Shown here in pieces: positions 21,561-33,066 of a stretch of 64,000 nt of DNA. The position numbers were made by a program, and so were the translations under genes. This DNA comes from Strix aluco. Lineage: Eukaryota > Chordata > Aves > Strigiformes > Strigidae. The notes under the pieces are model-generated. The model was given only the letters and a program-made list of their open reading frames with translations, did not search any database and was not told the DNA's origin. The stretch is from contig NC_133971.1 in the NCBI RefSeq assembly GCF_031877795.1, forward strand, positions 14,486,325 through 14,550,324. The letters run 5' to 3'. How positions within the stretch are numbered: the first letter of the stretch is position 1; the number at the start of each line of letters is the position of its first letter.

Positions 21561-24252
21561 TGCCGTGCGAGAGGACAAGCTGTTTCGGGCTTTTTCTGAT
21601 GTTTTGCTTGATGTGGAACATGCAGATAAGGAAGATGAGGACGTAGAAGATGATACTAACCTGGACTTGTGCGTCAGCTATGTGAAGGACGTCTACAAGT
21701 ATCTGGGAGAACTTGAGGTTGGTAAGAGTAGGTTAGAACTGCAAGGGGCGTCTGCTCACACAGTGAACCTGTCATTAGTTCATTATCAGCTTGGAGCTGG
21801 TATTCACTTGTGGATTTTCCCAAGACACAAATAAGTGATCCCTCAACTTAAAATACAAGATTAAACTGAGCTGATAACATAAACAGGTCCTGGTGGTTAG
21901 ACCAATTAACTAGTAGTACTAGTACCATGTTCTTTGTTTACTAGAGATGGGTTAGAAAGAAACCTTGTGCCCTGTGGTGTACATCTATGGGCTATGCCTG
22001 TACTGAACTCCTTGATAAGCCTTAAGATGCAACAGAGGCTAGGCACTGCAAATGCTTCAGCCAAGTGACTACATCTATTAACCCTGTTCCTTCCACACAG
22101 AAAAATCAACCTGTCAGACCTAAATACCTGGCTGGTCGGGAAATCGATGGGAACATGCGTGCCTTACTAGTAGACTGGCTTGTGCAAATACAGATGAAAT
22201 GCATGCTCCTCCAGGAAACCTTGTACATGACAGTTGCTATCATTGATCGTTTCCTGCAGGTGAGTGTCTCTTGCCCAGTGTCAGGTAATGCTTTTCCCCT
22301 AAGCTCTAAAGCACAACCAGCACTGATCAGTAACACCATATGTAGCTGGACATGTTACCCTTAACACAATACAGTTGACCAGCAGAGGGCATTTGATACT
22401 GAATTGTATGTACCACATAACCCTCTCAGCTATGAACAGTGACTTGATACACCAAAATTCCTTACTCTTCTCCCTAATTTGGTCTCAAAGTCTTCTAATA
22501 CCCCTGCAGATGCCAACAGAGGTAACAGATGATGTACAGTTACTCTGTATATGCCAGAATGAACATCCTGCTATGGAACAAACCTTACATTGGCTACCTT
22601 GAAAAGCTGTGTTCCGAGCTAAGTCATTCAGATAAATCTCTACTTCATCTTACTACAGGACAATGATGTTCCCAAGAAAACATTGCAGCTGGTTGGTATC
22701 TCAGCTATGTTCATTGCCAGCAAGTACGAAGAGGTTTATCCCATGAGTATCGGAGATTTTATTTGTATAACTGGTGATGCTTACACAAAGTTCCAAGTCC
22801 ACCATATGGAGAGGAAGATCCTGAAAGCCCTGGACTTTTGCCTGGGTCATCCCCTCCCTCCACACTTCCTAAGGAGGATTGCAAAGATTGCAAAGGTAAT
22901 GCTGAGAACAGGCATTACTGTAAGCAGCATCTGAAAAATATAATATTCGACTGTGGCAGCTTGTTAAAATGCTTCAAAACTTTTGAGTACTGCAACAGTT
23001 CAGCAACTGAGCCTGGCTGAGACCTGTCTCCCATGTAGAAACAGGTCTTGTTTGCTTTCAGTCGCCCGAGCCTAAACCACCCAAAACCAGAGTTAAAATG
23101 CCTGCCTGGTACCGCAGGTAACCACCCAGCTGCCACTGAAAGGAGTGGTCCTAGACTATGAACAGCGTAATACAGCTCAGGACTCCTCTGCAATTAAGCA
23201 ACTTAACATTTCCATTAAGTGATAGGCTTAAAATTTCACTAAGGAAGTATTTCTTCCTGCTTGACTAAACAAAGGCTTGACAGGATGCTTTTGCCTTGAA
23301 GATAGCCAATACTCAACTCTGACTTACTGCAGGTGGAATTCAAAGAGTATTCCCTGGCCAAGTACCTGATGGAGCTGTGCATTATAGACTATGATATGGT
23401 TCACTTCCCTTCATCCAAGACTGCAGCGGCTGCTGCCTGTTTGACTCTGAAACTCCTTAAGGGATGCAAGTGGGTAAGTCATGCTTGTCAGACCACCTCC
23501 TAGTGTGGGACTCGGTGTACCTGTGCACCAGCTTAAAAGGCCACTCTGGGCCAGGTGCATGCCTGCTGCTTCCCTCATGGTATCTCAGCATGTTCTTGTC
23601 CCCCCATGGTCCCTTCCAAGGGGATAGGACTAGGACAGTAACTGTCAACCCTCCCCTGCAAGACAGGAGACTGCAATTGCCCAAGCCCAACAGAAGACAA
23701 AGAACTTGATGTACTCATATTGTTCTAGCAGGCTTGTCTAATGACAATGTCTAATGACTCTTCCTTTCAGACGCCAACTCTGGAGCACTACACATCTTAC
23801 ACTGAGAGCGACCTTTTCCCAGTTATGCAGCACATGGCAAAGAACATTATTATTGTGAATGAGGGCGGTACCCATTATTCAGTAAGAATTGCACAGTGAA
23901 GGTGGGGAGTATGTGTGATTAAGTGTCTGAAGCTGGCTCAGCTGAGCCACTGCTGTCAGACTTGAATCAGACTGAATCACTTCAGGTGAAGGTCTCTATC
24001 TTGCCAAAGTGGCACCAGCCAGCCATGAAATGGTCTTTTATGTGCTAGGATGGGCTTGGCTTGACCAACCACCAAGCCTCAGACGAGCTGGAGTAGTGTA
24101 AGTTTGTGAACAGGGTACACTTAATCAAACTTCTCTCTCTGCAGGCAATCAAGAATAAATATGCCATGAGCGCAAACAGCAAGATAAGCACTGCTGAAGA
24201 GCTGAATTCTTCCATTATCTGGGATCTAGCTCTACCTGTAGTTAAATATTGA
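21063..24252 (+). CDS. CCNB1: G2/mitotic cyclin B1
   Basis: Regulatory subunit of CDK1 (MPF) driving entry into mitosis. Coding exons: 21063-21314 (end uncertain, 21341 also keeps phase), 21520-21717, 22101-22259, 22659-22895, 23333-23473, 23771-23881, 24145-24252. About 400 residues; human cyclin B1 has 433. Near the N-terminus is a destruction box, RGALEDIGN (residues 15-23), target of APC/C. The cyclin box carries [17 protein letters not shown], the MRAIL hydrophobic patch, then SKYEE, HFLRR, and [12 protein letters not shown] in the second fold. ATG 21063 is chosen because it is the first ATG in the exon and none occurs in the presumed first exon (about 20335-20430). The frame stays open upstream to the acceptor at 21020. 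Two donors are weak (GTACTG at 21315, GTTGGT at 21718); a better GTAAGA at 21722 breaks phase. B1 rather than B2 is decided mainly by gene order. Confidence 0.87.
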
Positions 24253-24337
24253 TAACTGCTATCTGAACTCATGCAGAACCTTGGTACTATGTGTAACTGT
24301 GTGTATAATGTATACTATTTCTGTGTTTTGGGCTTTG

Positions 24338-24343
24338 AATAAA
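24338..24343 (+). terminator. CCNB1: CCNB1 poly(A) signal
   Basis: AATAAA occurs 86 bp after the stop, followed by a GT-rich stretch (TTGTGGTGTTTGTGG near 24360), as expected for a cleavage site between them. Confidence 0.85.
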
Positions 24344-25330
24344 ACATCTCTGCCTTGCACTTGTGGTGTTTGTGGTAGAGAATAGCATCTGCCAGATTAG
24401 TCAAATTAAGAGTGCAGTTTTATTAACTTCAACAAAAATCTACTACAATAAATATGTATTAATAACATATCTAGTAACTGTTAGCTCTACCTCTAGGAGA
24501 ATACCGGTCATAGAATACTGTCTGCCTTTGCTTAGAAGTGATTAATTATTCTTTGCCTACCCCTCTTGTTACTGTAATTTTGGTCTCTAAGACTTAGTTT
24601 GATGTTTTTAGAAGGCAGGCATTCTTTATTGCAGCGCTGGATGCACAGGGGATCATTCTACCTAACATGCATACACTAAAACAAAAGTTCATTCTTTATA
24701 TTCCTTAAAGACATGGATATTCACACACTTTTCCATAGTCTCCACCTTTCTGCCTATCTATTACATTTATATAATGCTAGTGCTGCAAAATTACATTATG
24801 CATATGGGGGAGTCTCAGGTGATCGTTTGGGGAGTTAGTCCCCTACTCCTTTTTCCCTTTTATGATCATGAGTCTTTTGAGGACAATTTCTTCTCCTTGG
24901 ATGTTTCCCAACTCTGTTGTCTGGCCAAGATGTTCATTCTTATCCGCCCTGTTGGAGCATTTCTGCCAGGATGTATGTATTCTCAAGGTTAGGGTATTCT
25001 CTCTGTACATTTTAATCACTTAGGCCTTGTTAAAGATGAAGTTAAGCATTGTTTGGTAAAAGAATTTCTTAGTATTTAAGGTATAATAGATCACCAGTTG
25101 TTACAGGTCTCAACTTGCAGGCACCAACTGCTTGCAGGCATCAGCTAGCAGGCATCACTCTCCCCATTTTTTTTTTGGTCTTTGTTACATGTATTTAACT
25201 GTATGCCTGTTGCCCTTCAGCTATTTATCTGAAAAATACCTAGGAGAAGGCCTGCCTTGTTCCCTTCTTGTGCCCATTGGGGGTGAAGGATTTTTTTACG
25301 GGGAGGACTTGAGTGGGGAATAAGCTCGGC
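24344..25330. other. CCNB1-CENPH intergenic stretch
   Basis: AT-rich, with no gene or family repeat recognised. A short triple GCAGGCATC/GCAGGCACC-type motif recurs at about 25119-25155. The CENPH CpG island begins after about 25330. Confidence 0.5.
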
Positions 25331-25499
25331 AACTAACAAATGTCATTCTGATAGCCTGAGGCGCCTTGCGTCGGACACAGGCCTCTGGTTCAGGCCCAGC
25401 TGTTCCCCCCACCCCGCCCTCAGGCAAACTGCCTTCCCGCCCGGCGCCGGCCACCGCCGCCCGCCTGGCGGCCGAGCACCGAACCGCCGATATAGAAGA

Positions 25500-25616
25500 A
25501 CAGGCCCCGGATTGGCCGGAAGCGCGTGGGTTGCCTGGGGGCCCCGCCCTGGCAGGCAGAAGCAATCGTCGGCCGCGCTGCTGAGGGGCGCGCGCGGGAT
25601 ATTTGAATGCGCAGCG
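25500..25616 (+). promoter_or_regulatory. CENPH: CENPH promoter with CDE/CHR tandem, inverted CCAAT and ETS-like site
   Basis: Just upstream of the start codon is CGCGG (25593-25597), four bases, then TTTGAA (25602-25607). That is the textbook CDE-4 nt-CHR layout of DREAM/MuvB cell-cycle genes. An inverted CCAAT (ATTGG, 25511-25515) runs into CCGGAAG, an ETS-like site. The CHR lies only 10 bp before the ATG, so the transcription start must be very close or inside it. G2/M-peaking expression is inferred. Confidence 0.7.
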
Positions 25617-28600
25617 ATGGAGCCGCTACAGCGGGAGCCGGCCGGGGCCGAGACTGAGACTGAGGCTGAGACTGAGACTGAGGCCGGGGCCGGGGCCGGG
25701 TCGAAGGTGAAGGTGGACGTCCTTAAACTGCTCCGGTCAGTGCTGGGGGGCCCGGGGAGCCGCTGGGGTTGTGGCGACTCTGAGCAGGCCGGGGTGAGCG
25801 TGAGGGGCGGTGGCTGCGGCGGGTCCCCCTCAGCGCCTGCTCTCCGGGGCTGCGGCGTCTGACCGTTGTCGCTTTGCTTCTGCTCTAGCCTGAGGGACCA
25901 GATGAAGCAGCAGCTTATGGAGTACGACACTGCAGTTCATGCCAGTAAGCTTATCCCTATCCTAACTCCCTCCAACAACCCCCTGTGCTGCTTCTTAATG
26001 TGATGTTACAGTAATAATGCGATATGGCTAATGTATTCATTTTGAAAAATTATCTATCAAAAATGCTCATTATAAAGATGAAATGTTTTTCTTGGCTGAG
26101 CATTTTACTGCATTTCTTTGACAGCTCTTGGACACCTGTTTGAATGCTTACAAAACTGCCATGTGATTATTGCCCACTGCCCTTTCTCTTCTTGGGTTTT
26201 CACTTTAGACTCCTCTGACACGTGATGACGGTTTTCAGGAATCTGTTTACCGGGGTTGAAGTCTTACTAAAAGTCTGCCAAACTGTTTGGCAACAATACT
26301 GCTTTAAGGTGCTTCTTGTTCCCATTGTATTTCTGTTACTTAAGTCTTCTTCCACTGAACAAACCAGCTCTATATATAGAGCAATGTTTTGAGCTAGCTC
26401 TGGCATGTCTAAAATGTGCTTATTGGGAGTATTTTAAGGCCTAATTATTTCTCTGATACAGCTGATTGATAGTGTAGCTTTACTAACAGGGGAAGGGTTG
26501 ATAAGGTGTGGAGATAGGACTAAAACTACGTTGTTAGTATAGCCATCAAACTGCTTGTCCTTTATGCTCTGTAGATTGTATTTAAAAGTCTCTGTTGTGC
26601 TTTTTTAGTGACATTCTTTCTTTGCAGATCAAGAAAGTTACCCTGGTCATGTCAAAGAAAAGTTTATCATGAGGTATGTCGTTGGATAACTTCAAACCTT
26701 TGATGTATTTTAAAATAAAGAGGAGAAGGGTTAAGAACTGAACGTAGAGGTTCTTTTCTAGTTACTCCATAATAAATCTCTGGATTAACGACCAGTACTT
26801 TGTAGAAGTCTGGTGAAAATAAAGGAAATGAAGAGAAAATATGGGGAAGAAATTTTATATTTGATGTGGCTTCTAAATTTGCAATCCTTCTTGTGATGGC
26901 TAGAATTCACTAATACAGTTCCATGTGCTAAAAATACTCCTGGCTTTAATAATTTGAGATTTACAGGAAAAAGTCTTACTTTAGACATGTAGAGAGCAAG
27001 TTAAAAATGTGACATTGCTGTTAAATTTTTTGTTATCTTCACACTGGGATTGGGGTTTTTTTTGTGTGTGTGTGTTTTTTTTTCTTCAGAGGCAGAGAAG
27101 TTTTGCAAAGAGATATGGAGGAAGCAAAAATCTCTTTTGAGAATAAGACGTTAGCCTTGCAAAGGTAGAATTTTCTTTCCATTTATTTGGAGGTTTTCTT
27201 CTTGTTTATGTATGCACATATACATGCACATATACATAATTCTGATTAAAATAGGATTTCAAAGTGATATGGTGTGTGTTGCAAACATGAGAGATTTTAG
27301 TACCATTGAACCAGTTGGAATGCAAATGGAGATACCATATAGAACAACAAAAAAAAAAAATTTACAAGTTGAAACAGTAAACCCAGAGGTTCCTGCAAAA
27401 TTGAGAAAGCCTGACTGTAAAAATCAGTAAACATATTTCTTGGCAGTATTTTAAAAATACATACAAAAATATGGAAGTTGCTAGGTGTTATACATCTCTT
27501 CTGTTACATGGCTGTTCGTTTGAATTCCCACCTTTGCCCAGCTTTCCTTCTGCTGACTGTGGGACTAACGGTGTCCAAGTATGTTTCGCAAGAGAGAAAG
27601 GACTTGTCACCCTCACAAATAATCATTGATATGCCTTTCTTGTCCTACGAGTTAAGCCCCATTATTTAAGAAGTGTGATGTTTAAAAGGTACTCAGTACT
27701 TTATATATGTAATTCCAATGTGAAAATGGACATAAATGGAACCTTGGAAATATCTCTTCCATTACTTGTCTAAATCTACTTCTCTCAGTTTCTTATCAGT
27801 TCTCATTAATGTTTCTTCCCTACACTACACAGGAGCCAACTTGTGATTGCCCTGAGAAACAGAATGAAACAAAATGATAATGACTCACGGTAAGGTGTAC
27901 TTGAGGAAAGGATGACTAGAAAGAAATGGACTTTACACCATTTAATGTGACACATTTCTACATTACTTCATTGTACCTTTTTTAAAAGCAAGCTTCCTTC
28001 TAGTTTTGACTGAATGAGATACCATCCACCTTCTGGCTAGAATCAGCATGATCAGACCTTTTAAATCCAGGGTGGATTTATATTTGGGCTCTGAATTAAC
28101 CAACCTTTGATTACAGAGATCATTATTTTTGATTCACTAGTGAAAACTGTTTCTAGTTAAGAGGTTTTTTTCTTTAATGCATAAGTTACCTATATTTATA
28201 ATAGCTGAGTGTGTTAAGGCTTTTAACAGAGTCTTGCCTCTGCTTTGCTGCCTTCATTAGTCAGCTGTATAAGAGCTTTAAAAAAGAACTGAAAGTTTCA
28301 AACATGTTTAAAATTAGCTTTTAATTTCCTGCCCAATATTAATGGGTGCATACATATGAAGTGTAATATGAGAAATTTAATTTCTGTCAGAAACACAGCT
28401 GAAAACATTGCATCTCCATGATGTTCCTGACACACACCAGAATTCAGAAGCTTCGATTTCTAGGCATTTTCAGGTGGTTAGGCTTCCTTGATACCTTCCA
28501 AACTCTGTGATTTGAAATGTTAGACAGACTTAACTGAAACATTAGGGAAACTGAAAGGGAAATAAGGAGACTGGCCCCTATAACAGTACCTGATACAATA

Positions 28601-31600
28601 ACTGTAAAAAAAGAAAGGATGTGGTTTGAAAAGAAAAAAAAAAAAGTAAGCATGCTTTATTTTGGTGTTAGGGGAAATGGGGATTTTTTTGATTAATCCA
28701 AATAACCTTAATTCAGAATTTACGTTGTTGACTCATATTAATGGTCTCAAGGTATGCAACTGTGTTTCTTTCCTTAGACTGATCATGGAAACTGTGAAAC
28801 ACATAGTAATGCTCAGCAGGGCAATAATTGAATATCAGCAGGTAAGTGGCAGTTGTAGCTTCTGTTGCAGTTGTGTTTACCAACCTCAACATGGGCAGGA
28901 GCGCAATTTGAAAGTAACAGGATTGCACAAGTCATATGTGGCCCAAAGGGTGCGGTTTCTACTGATGTTAAAATTACTGACATGATTACTTAAAGCAAGT
29001 ATGTAAGAAAGTCTGCTTCTAGAGCTGCCCTTAACTGCTTTTGTGGATTGAATTAGCATCATCTAGAATTTTTTGGAGCCAAGAATCTTGGAAATACTTT
29101 TTTTCTTTCAGCAAGCACGTGAGAAGGAACAGAAATTGATTGACATTAAAAGGAAAAGGCTCTGTAAGTGTGTTAGCTATACTGACTTTGTTTTATATTT
29201 GAATGTACAGTTCATATTTTAAAGTTCTTCTTGTAGCAATATTAATTTACATCTGAAGTAACTGTGAAACTCTCAACACAATTATCAAACTTCTGAAAAG
29301 AGTAGGAATTACTGTAAAAATGAGCTGTTGTGTTGTCTACTTGAGCATCAGACTGACACATTATAATGACAGATGCAAGAAGATACTCAAAGAGAATGTG
29401 GTGGTGCTTTATTATTTAGTGTAAGCTCCCCAGAAAAGTACACATCATTTAGTAATCTAAATCTGTCCTACAACATCTAAAGGATTTTTTTTGTCAGACT
29501 GAACCTTTATTAAATGTTTACAGAATAGGGGAGGGGATTTACCTACAAACAACTCTCGTAATAGTATATATATTCGTATTCAGTAGGCTTATCAGAGTAG
29601 GTCAAATCTAGATGTGAAGTCAATGTTCAGAACTTAATAAGGTAAATATGGTTTTTTGAATGCTCCTACTGTCCTATGACCAGGTTAGCCAACATGTTTT
29701 AACAACTCTTGTTTGTTTTATGCATAGAAAGTTGCGTATATGTTGACAGTAATGAACAAACACGATAAAATATCCGTCTTCATAGGAAAAATCAGCATCC
29801 CTACTATCTTTGGAAATAAGGGAAGGAGTGCTGTGTCAGCATTCTTTCAATGTATAAAATGTTTTTTTTCAGTCTAGTTTTTAGCCTGGTTTCCCATAAA
29901 AAACTAGTAATATTCACAGGTGTTGTCTATATGTCTCTTGTATGACTTTGGAATTTCATTTTGATCAAATTTGAAAAGGGGAAAGGGTCTTAAACACCTG
30001 ACTATAAAAGTTGTGACAGCTGAAGACAGGGTGTAGGACAGATGTTCATATTATGGTCCATGTCTGATGGAAATGCAGACAGCATACAAAGTCCTTCATT
30101 TGCTAACAGCCAGGGAATCAGTCGATATACTTTGATACCAGGTAGCCACAGCACATGTTGCCTCTTGTGTAAAAGTAGTATCTTGAGGTATATTGGAGGG
30201 AAGGGATGGAGCAGGAAGTTAGGGTTATTGTAGTGGAAGATATCTGTGAGATTGCAGTGGAAAATATCTGAGGAAAAAAGCATATCTTTAGTTCTACTGC
30301 TCACCTAACTACTTAACATTTTGTTTTCCTAATAATGGAACAGCACTAAAAAAAGCTGCACAGAAACTACTGCAAATAGATACTGTGGTGAAAAAACAAA
30401 AGGAGGCACAAACAAGTATGCAAGTGAGCAAACTGCTGGAGAAGATGCATGATAACTTACAAAAAGAAAGAGAGATGACTACAGTCATTCAACATGTCTT
30501 CCAGGTAATGTGTTGTAGCTTTTAGAAGCAAGTTTGCAGATTTGCATTACAGTCAAAATAACATGGTGTATGGTAAATGTAACTTCAAACAAAACTGTGT
30601 TTTCTAAAAACTTTTAAGTAATGATGGTAATGGAAAAACTACTGTATGGAAGGAAAACTTTATATGCTTTAAAGGCTAAAAGCATGAAATTGCCACAAAC
30701 TTCTTTGGAATAATTATTTATGGAGTTTAGAGACAGTATATGGAGTTTAGAGACAGTCTGTCAATCAATCTTTATTCTTTTGTTCCCTTAAAGGTACAAA
30801 AATAATGGGTTTTTTTGAGAATGTCTGTCATAGCAGTGGCTGTATTTCCTTACACTGAGAGTCAGTCCTCCCCCCCTCCCCCCCCAGTCACTTCCCCCAT
30901 CTCATAGTTAGGAAAAATAAGTAGGTCTTAATCCCATGATACCAGTGAGCCAGGCTGCTGCTCCTCAATCTGTCCCATCTGGCCATGCATGCTTCTCTGT
31001 GTCGCCCACTGCAGCCTTGTGAAAGCCTTGGCCTGCAGCTGCAGCCAGTCTCCAAATACTTTCAGCAGTGTAGCCTTCAACCTTTTGGTTACCCACGTAT
31101 CAGATCCTGCAGTCTGTTATTCTACCTCTCACTGTGTGACTTGGCTTCCTTCGCCTGGCCCCACAGATCCGTGACAAGTACAAAGATGGGAGGCATAGTG
31201 AATGGTAAACTGTGATTGCAGTGCTCTTGAGTTTATCTGCACACAGGTTATGAAATCCCAGCTAAGCGCACACAAAGTTTATTTAAAAAACTTAGACTTG
31301 GGAAAAGAGAGAACATATTGGCAGGCTTCAGGTAGAAGACGATATAACCATGCTATGAATCTGGATGATCAGAAGAATTTCAAGAACAGAAAGAGTGGCA
31401 CGTGTTTTTTGAATTGGATGCTATGTCTACTACTAGTTTGCATTGATAACAATGTTACATTTCAAATTGAGAATGAGAAATTAAATATTTTAGTGGGTTT
31501 TATATTAGATTCCTAGAATTATCTCCTGGTTTTGTATTCATGAAATCTTCTGAGCCGTAAGTAGAACAAATCTTTGGTCAAATTTAATAATTCCCATTTT

Positions 31601-32020
31601 CAATCCAGAATGGCAGGGTGAGAACATTAACTGTGTTATCTTGTGTTTGAGGAAAACTTTTTATGTTAAAAAAAAAAAGCTCTAAATTCCTATGTTTAAA
31701 ACAGGGATGGTGTGCAAGCACATTTCAAATTCAAATCACCTGTGTGTGGACAACAGAATCTAAACCAATACATATTTCTTCTTTTTCCCCCCATCCTGCC
31801 TACTTCAAACACTGCTGTCCATTTCAAGGGTTTCCAAATTAAAAATTAAAAACGAGACAGCTTTTGAGAGATAAGGAATAATCCTTTTTAAAGGCTTTTT
31901 TAAACTGGTAATCTTTCTTTCTTATAGAATATCATAATTGGAAGCAGAATTAACTGGGCAGAAGATCCATCTTTAAAGGCAATTGTTCTACAGCTTGAGA
32001 AAAATGTCCACGTTCTGTGA
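25617..32020 (+). CDS. CENPH: Centromere protein H (CENP-H)
   Basis: CENP-H is a coiled-coil subunit of the inner-kinetochore CCAN (CENP-H/I/K/M complex) that links CENP-A chromatin to the outer kinetochore. Coding exons: 25617-25735, 25889-25944, 26628-26673, 27090-27164, 27833-27889, 28778-28841, 29112-29163, 30344-30504, 31928-32020 (TGA 32018-32020). Phases agree and give 240 residues (human 247). Matching blocks: LLRLRDQMKQQLMEY near residue 40, a helical Glu/Lys-rich middle, TTVIQHVFQN, and the well-kept end GSRINWAEDP...LQLEKNV. The N-terminal 30 residues are a low-complexity Glu/Thr then Gly/Ala run encoded by a GAGACT-type and GGGGCC-type repeat. The intron at 30505-31927 contains a 20-bp tandem duplication near 30719-30758 and C-rich runs near 30868-30887. 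Confidence 0.95.
25649..25702 (+). repeat. CENPH: Coding microsatellite in CENPH exon 1
   Basis: A hexanucleotide run of GAGACT/GAGGCT units passes into GGGGCC units, all in frame. It encodes alternating Glu-Thr/Glu-Ala and then Gly-Ala. Such a run is likely to vary in length between individuals and species. Confidence 0.8.
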
Positions 32021-32774
32021 GTCAGGATAAATGGTGTTCAATCTTGTAGCCTATGTGCTCAATGTATTAACCTTGATAGATTAATATACATCAGGAAAGC
32101 ACACTTTAAGATTTTGAAAATTTAATCTTTCTGAAAGTTGTTCTCTCTAGAGACTCAGAACATAGCCATGCAACTCTCTGAAGTGAAACTTAATTCCTGG
32201 TACACAACAAATGTTTGAACAGGTAGCATAGCTCATGAAACTTGGCTGGAGCCACTTCATAGCTGTCCTGTCCCAAGCGCTCATTTCCCTCTGAAAGGTA
32301 GCAGTAACACAAGAAAGAAGAATGATCTATATATTTCAAGCTTTTATGTAAAAGCAGGCTTAAAACAAGGCTCTGCCATTTCTGTCCTCTTCACCTGGGC
32401 ATCAGCATGCTGGAGAGCTCAGACAGGATGCAGAAGCCTGCGCTGCCTTTGTGGAAAGCCCAAACTGGAAAACCTAAAGTCAGTCTGTGGGGTTTTTCAG
32501 CTGTTCTTTAGTTAAAGCATTATGTACAATTTTAAACACCAAAAAGTTTATACTTTCAGTTTTAACAGTGCTATGTGACTGTGCTACATGCAGGTTAGTT
32601 AAACAGTGTCCACCAGTAGATGCAACCTATAGATCCTGTCCCACGTAGCAGAATATGACAACCCAAGGGAAAATGCATTTAAAATGGAAGAGGTGACTTC
32701 ATGCCATCAACTATGCCATCTGAAATATATTTGCTACTGACAGTTGCGGTTTTGCTTTACGTTTTAAGAAAATT

Positions 32775-32780
32775 AATAAA
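32775..32780 (+). terminator. CENPH: Candidate CENPH distal poly(A) signal
   Basis: This AATAAA is about 750 bp after the stop. I saw no clear AATAAA closer to the stop, so a 3' UTR of about 0.75 kb is inferred. It ends less than 300 bp before the MRPS36 start codon. Confidence 0.5.
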
Positions 32781-32929
32781 ATCAGCGTGTAATATTTTTA
32801 AGTGTTGTCAATTTTAATCAGCTTTTTTAAGTCGAATAATAATAAAACGCAGACTTACTCGAAGCGGATTTTTTTGGTTTGTGGGGTTTTTTTTACTCGT
32901 AATGCGCTACCCCTCCGTTTTGCTGCGTT

Positions 32930-33066
32930 CCTGTTTGGCTCAGCCCTACCGCCCGGCCACGCCCACCGCAGCGGGTGGGCGGTGCCACGCCTACTGTGGG
33001 CGTGGCCCGGCGCTGCCCCTCAGGCGCGGACGGAGGGGCGCGGCGCCGCGGCGGCGTGAGGTCACC
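32930..33066 (+). promoter_or_regulatory. MRPS36: MRPS36 CpG-island promoter
   Basis: GC-rich, TATA-less sequence with GC-box-like GGGCGTGGC and GGGTGGGCGG motifs, starting directly after the AT-rich CENPH 3' region. The start codon at 33067 has a good Kozak context (GTCACCATGG). Confidence 0.6.

Noticed and set aside
20604-21578. Long open frames on both strands around CCNB1 exon 1-2
   Set aside because: They overlap the cyclin B1 exons in other frames within a CpG island and show no known domain.
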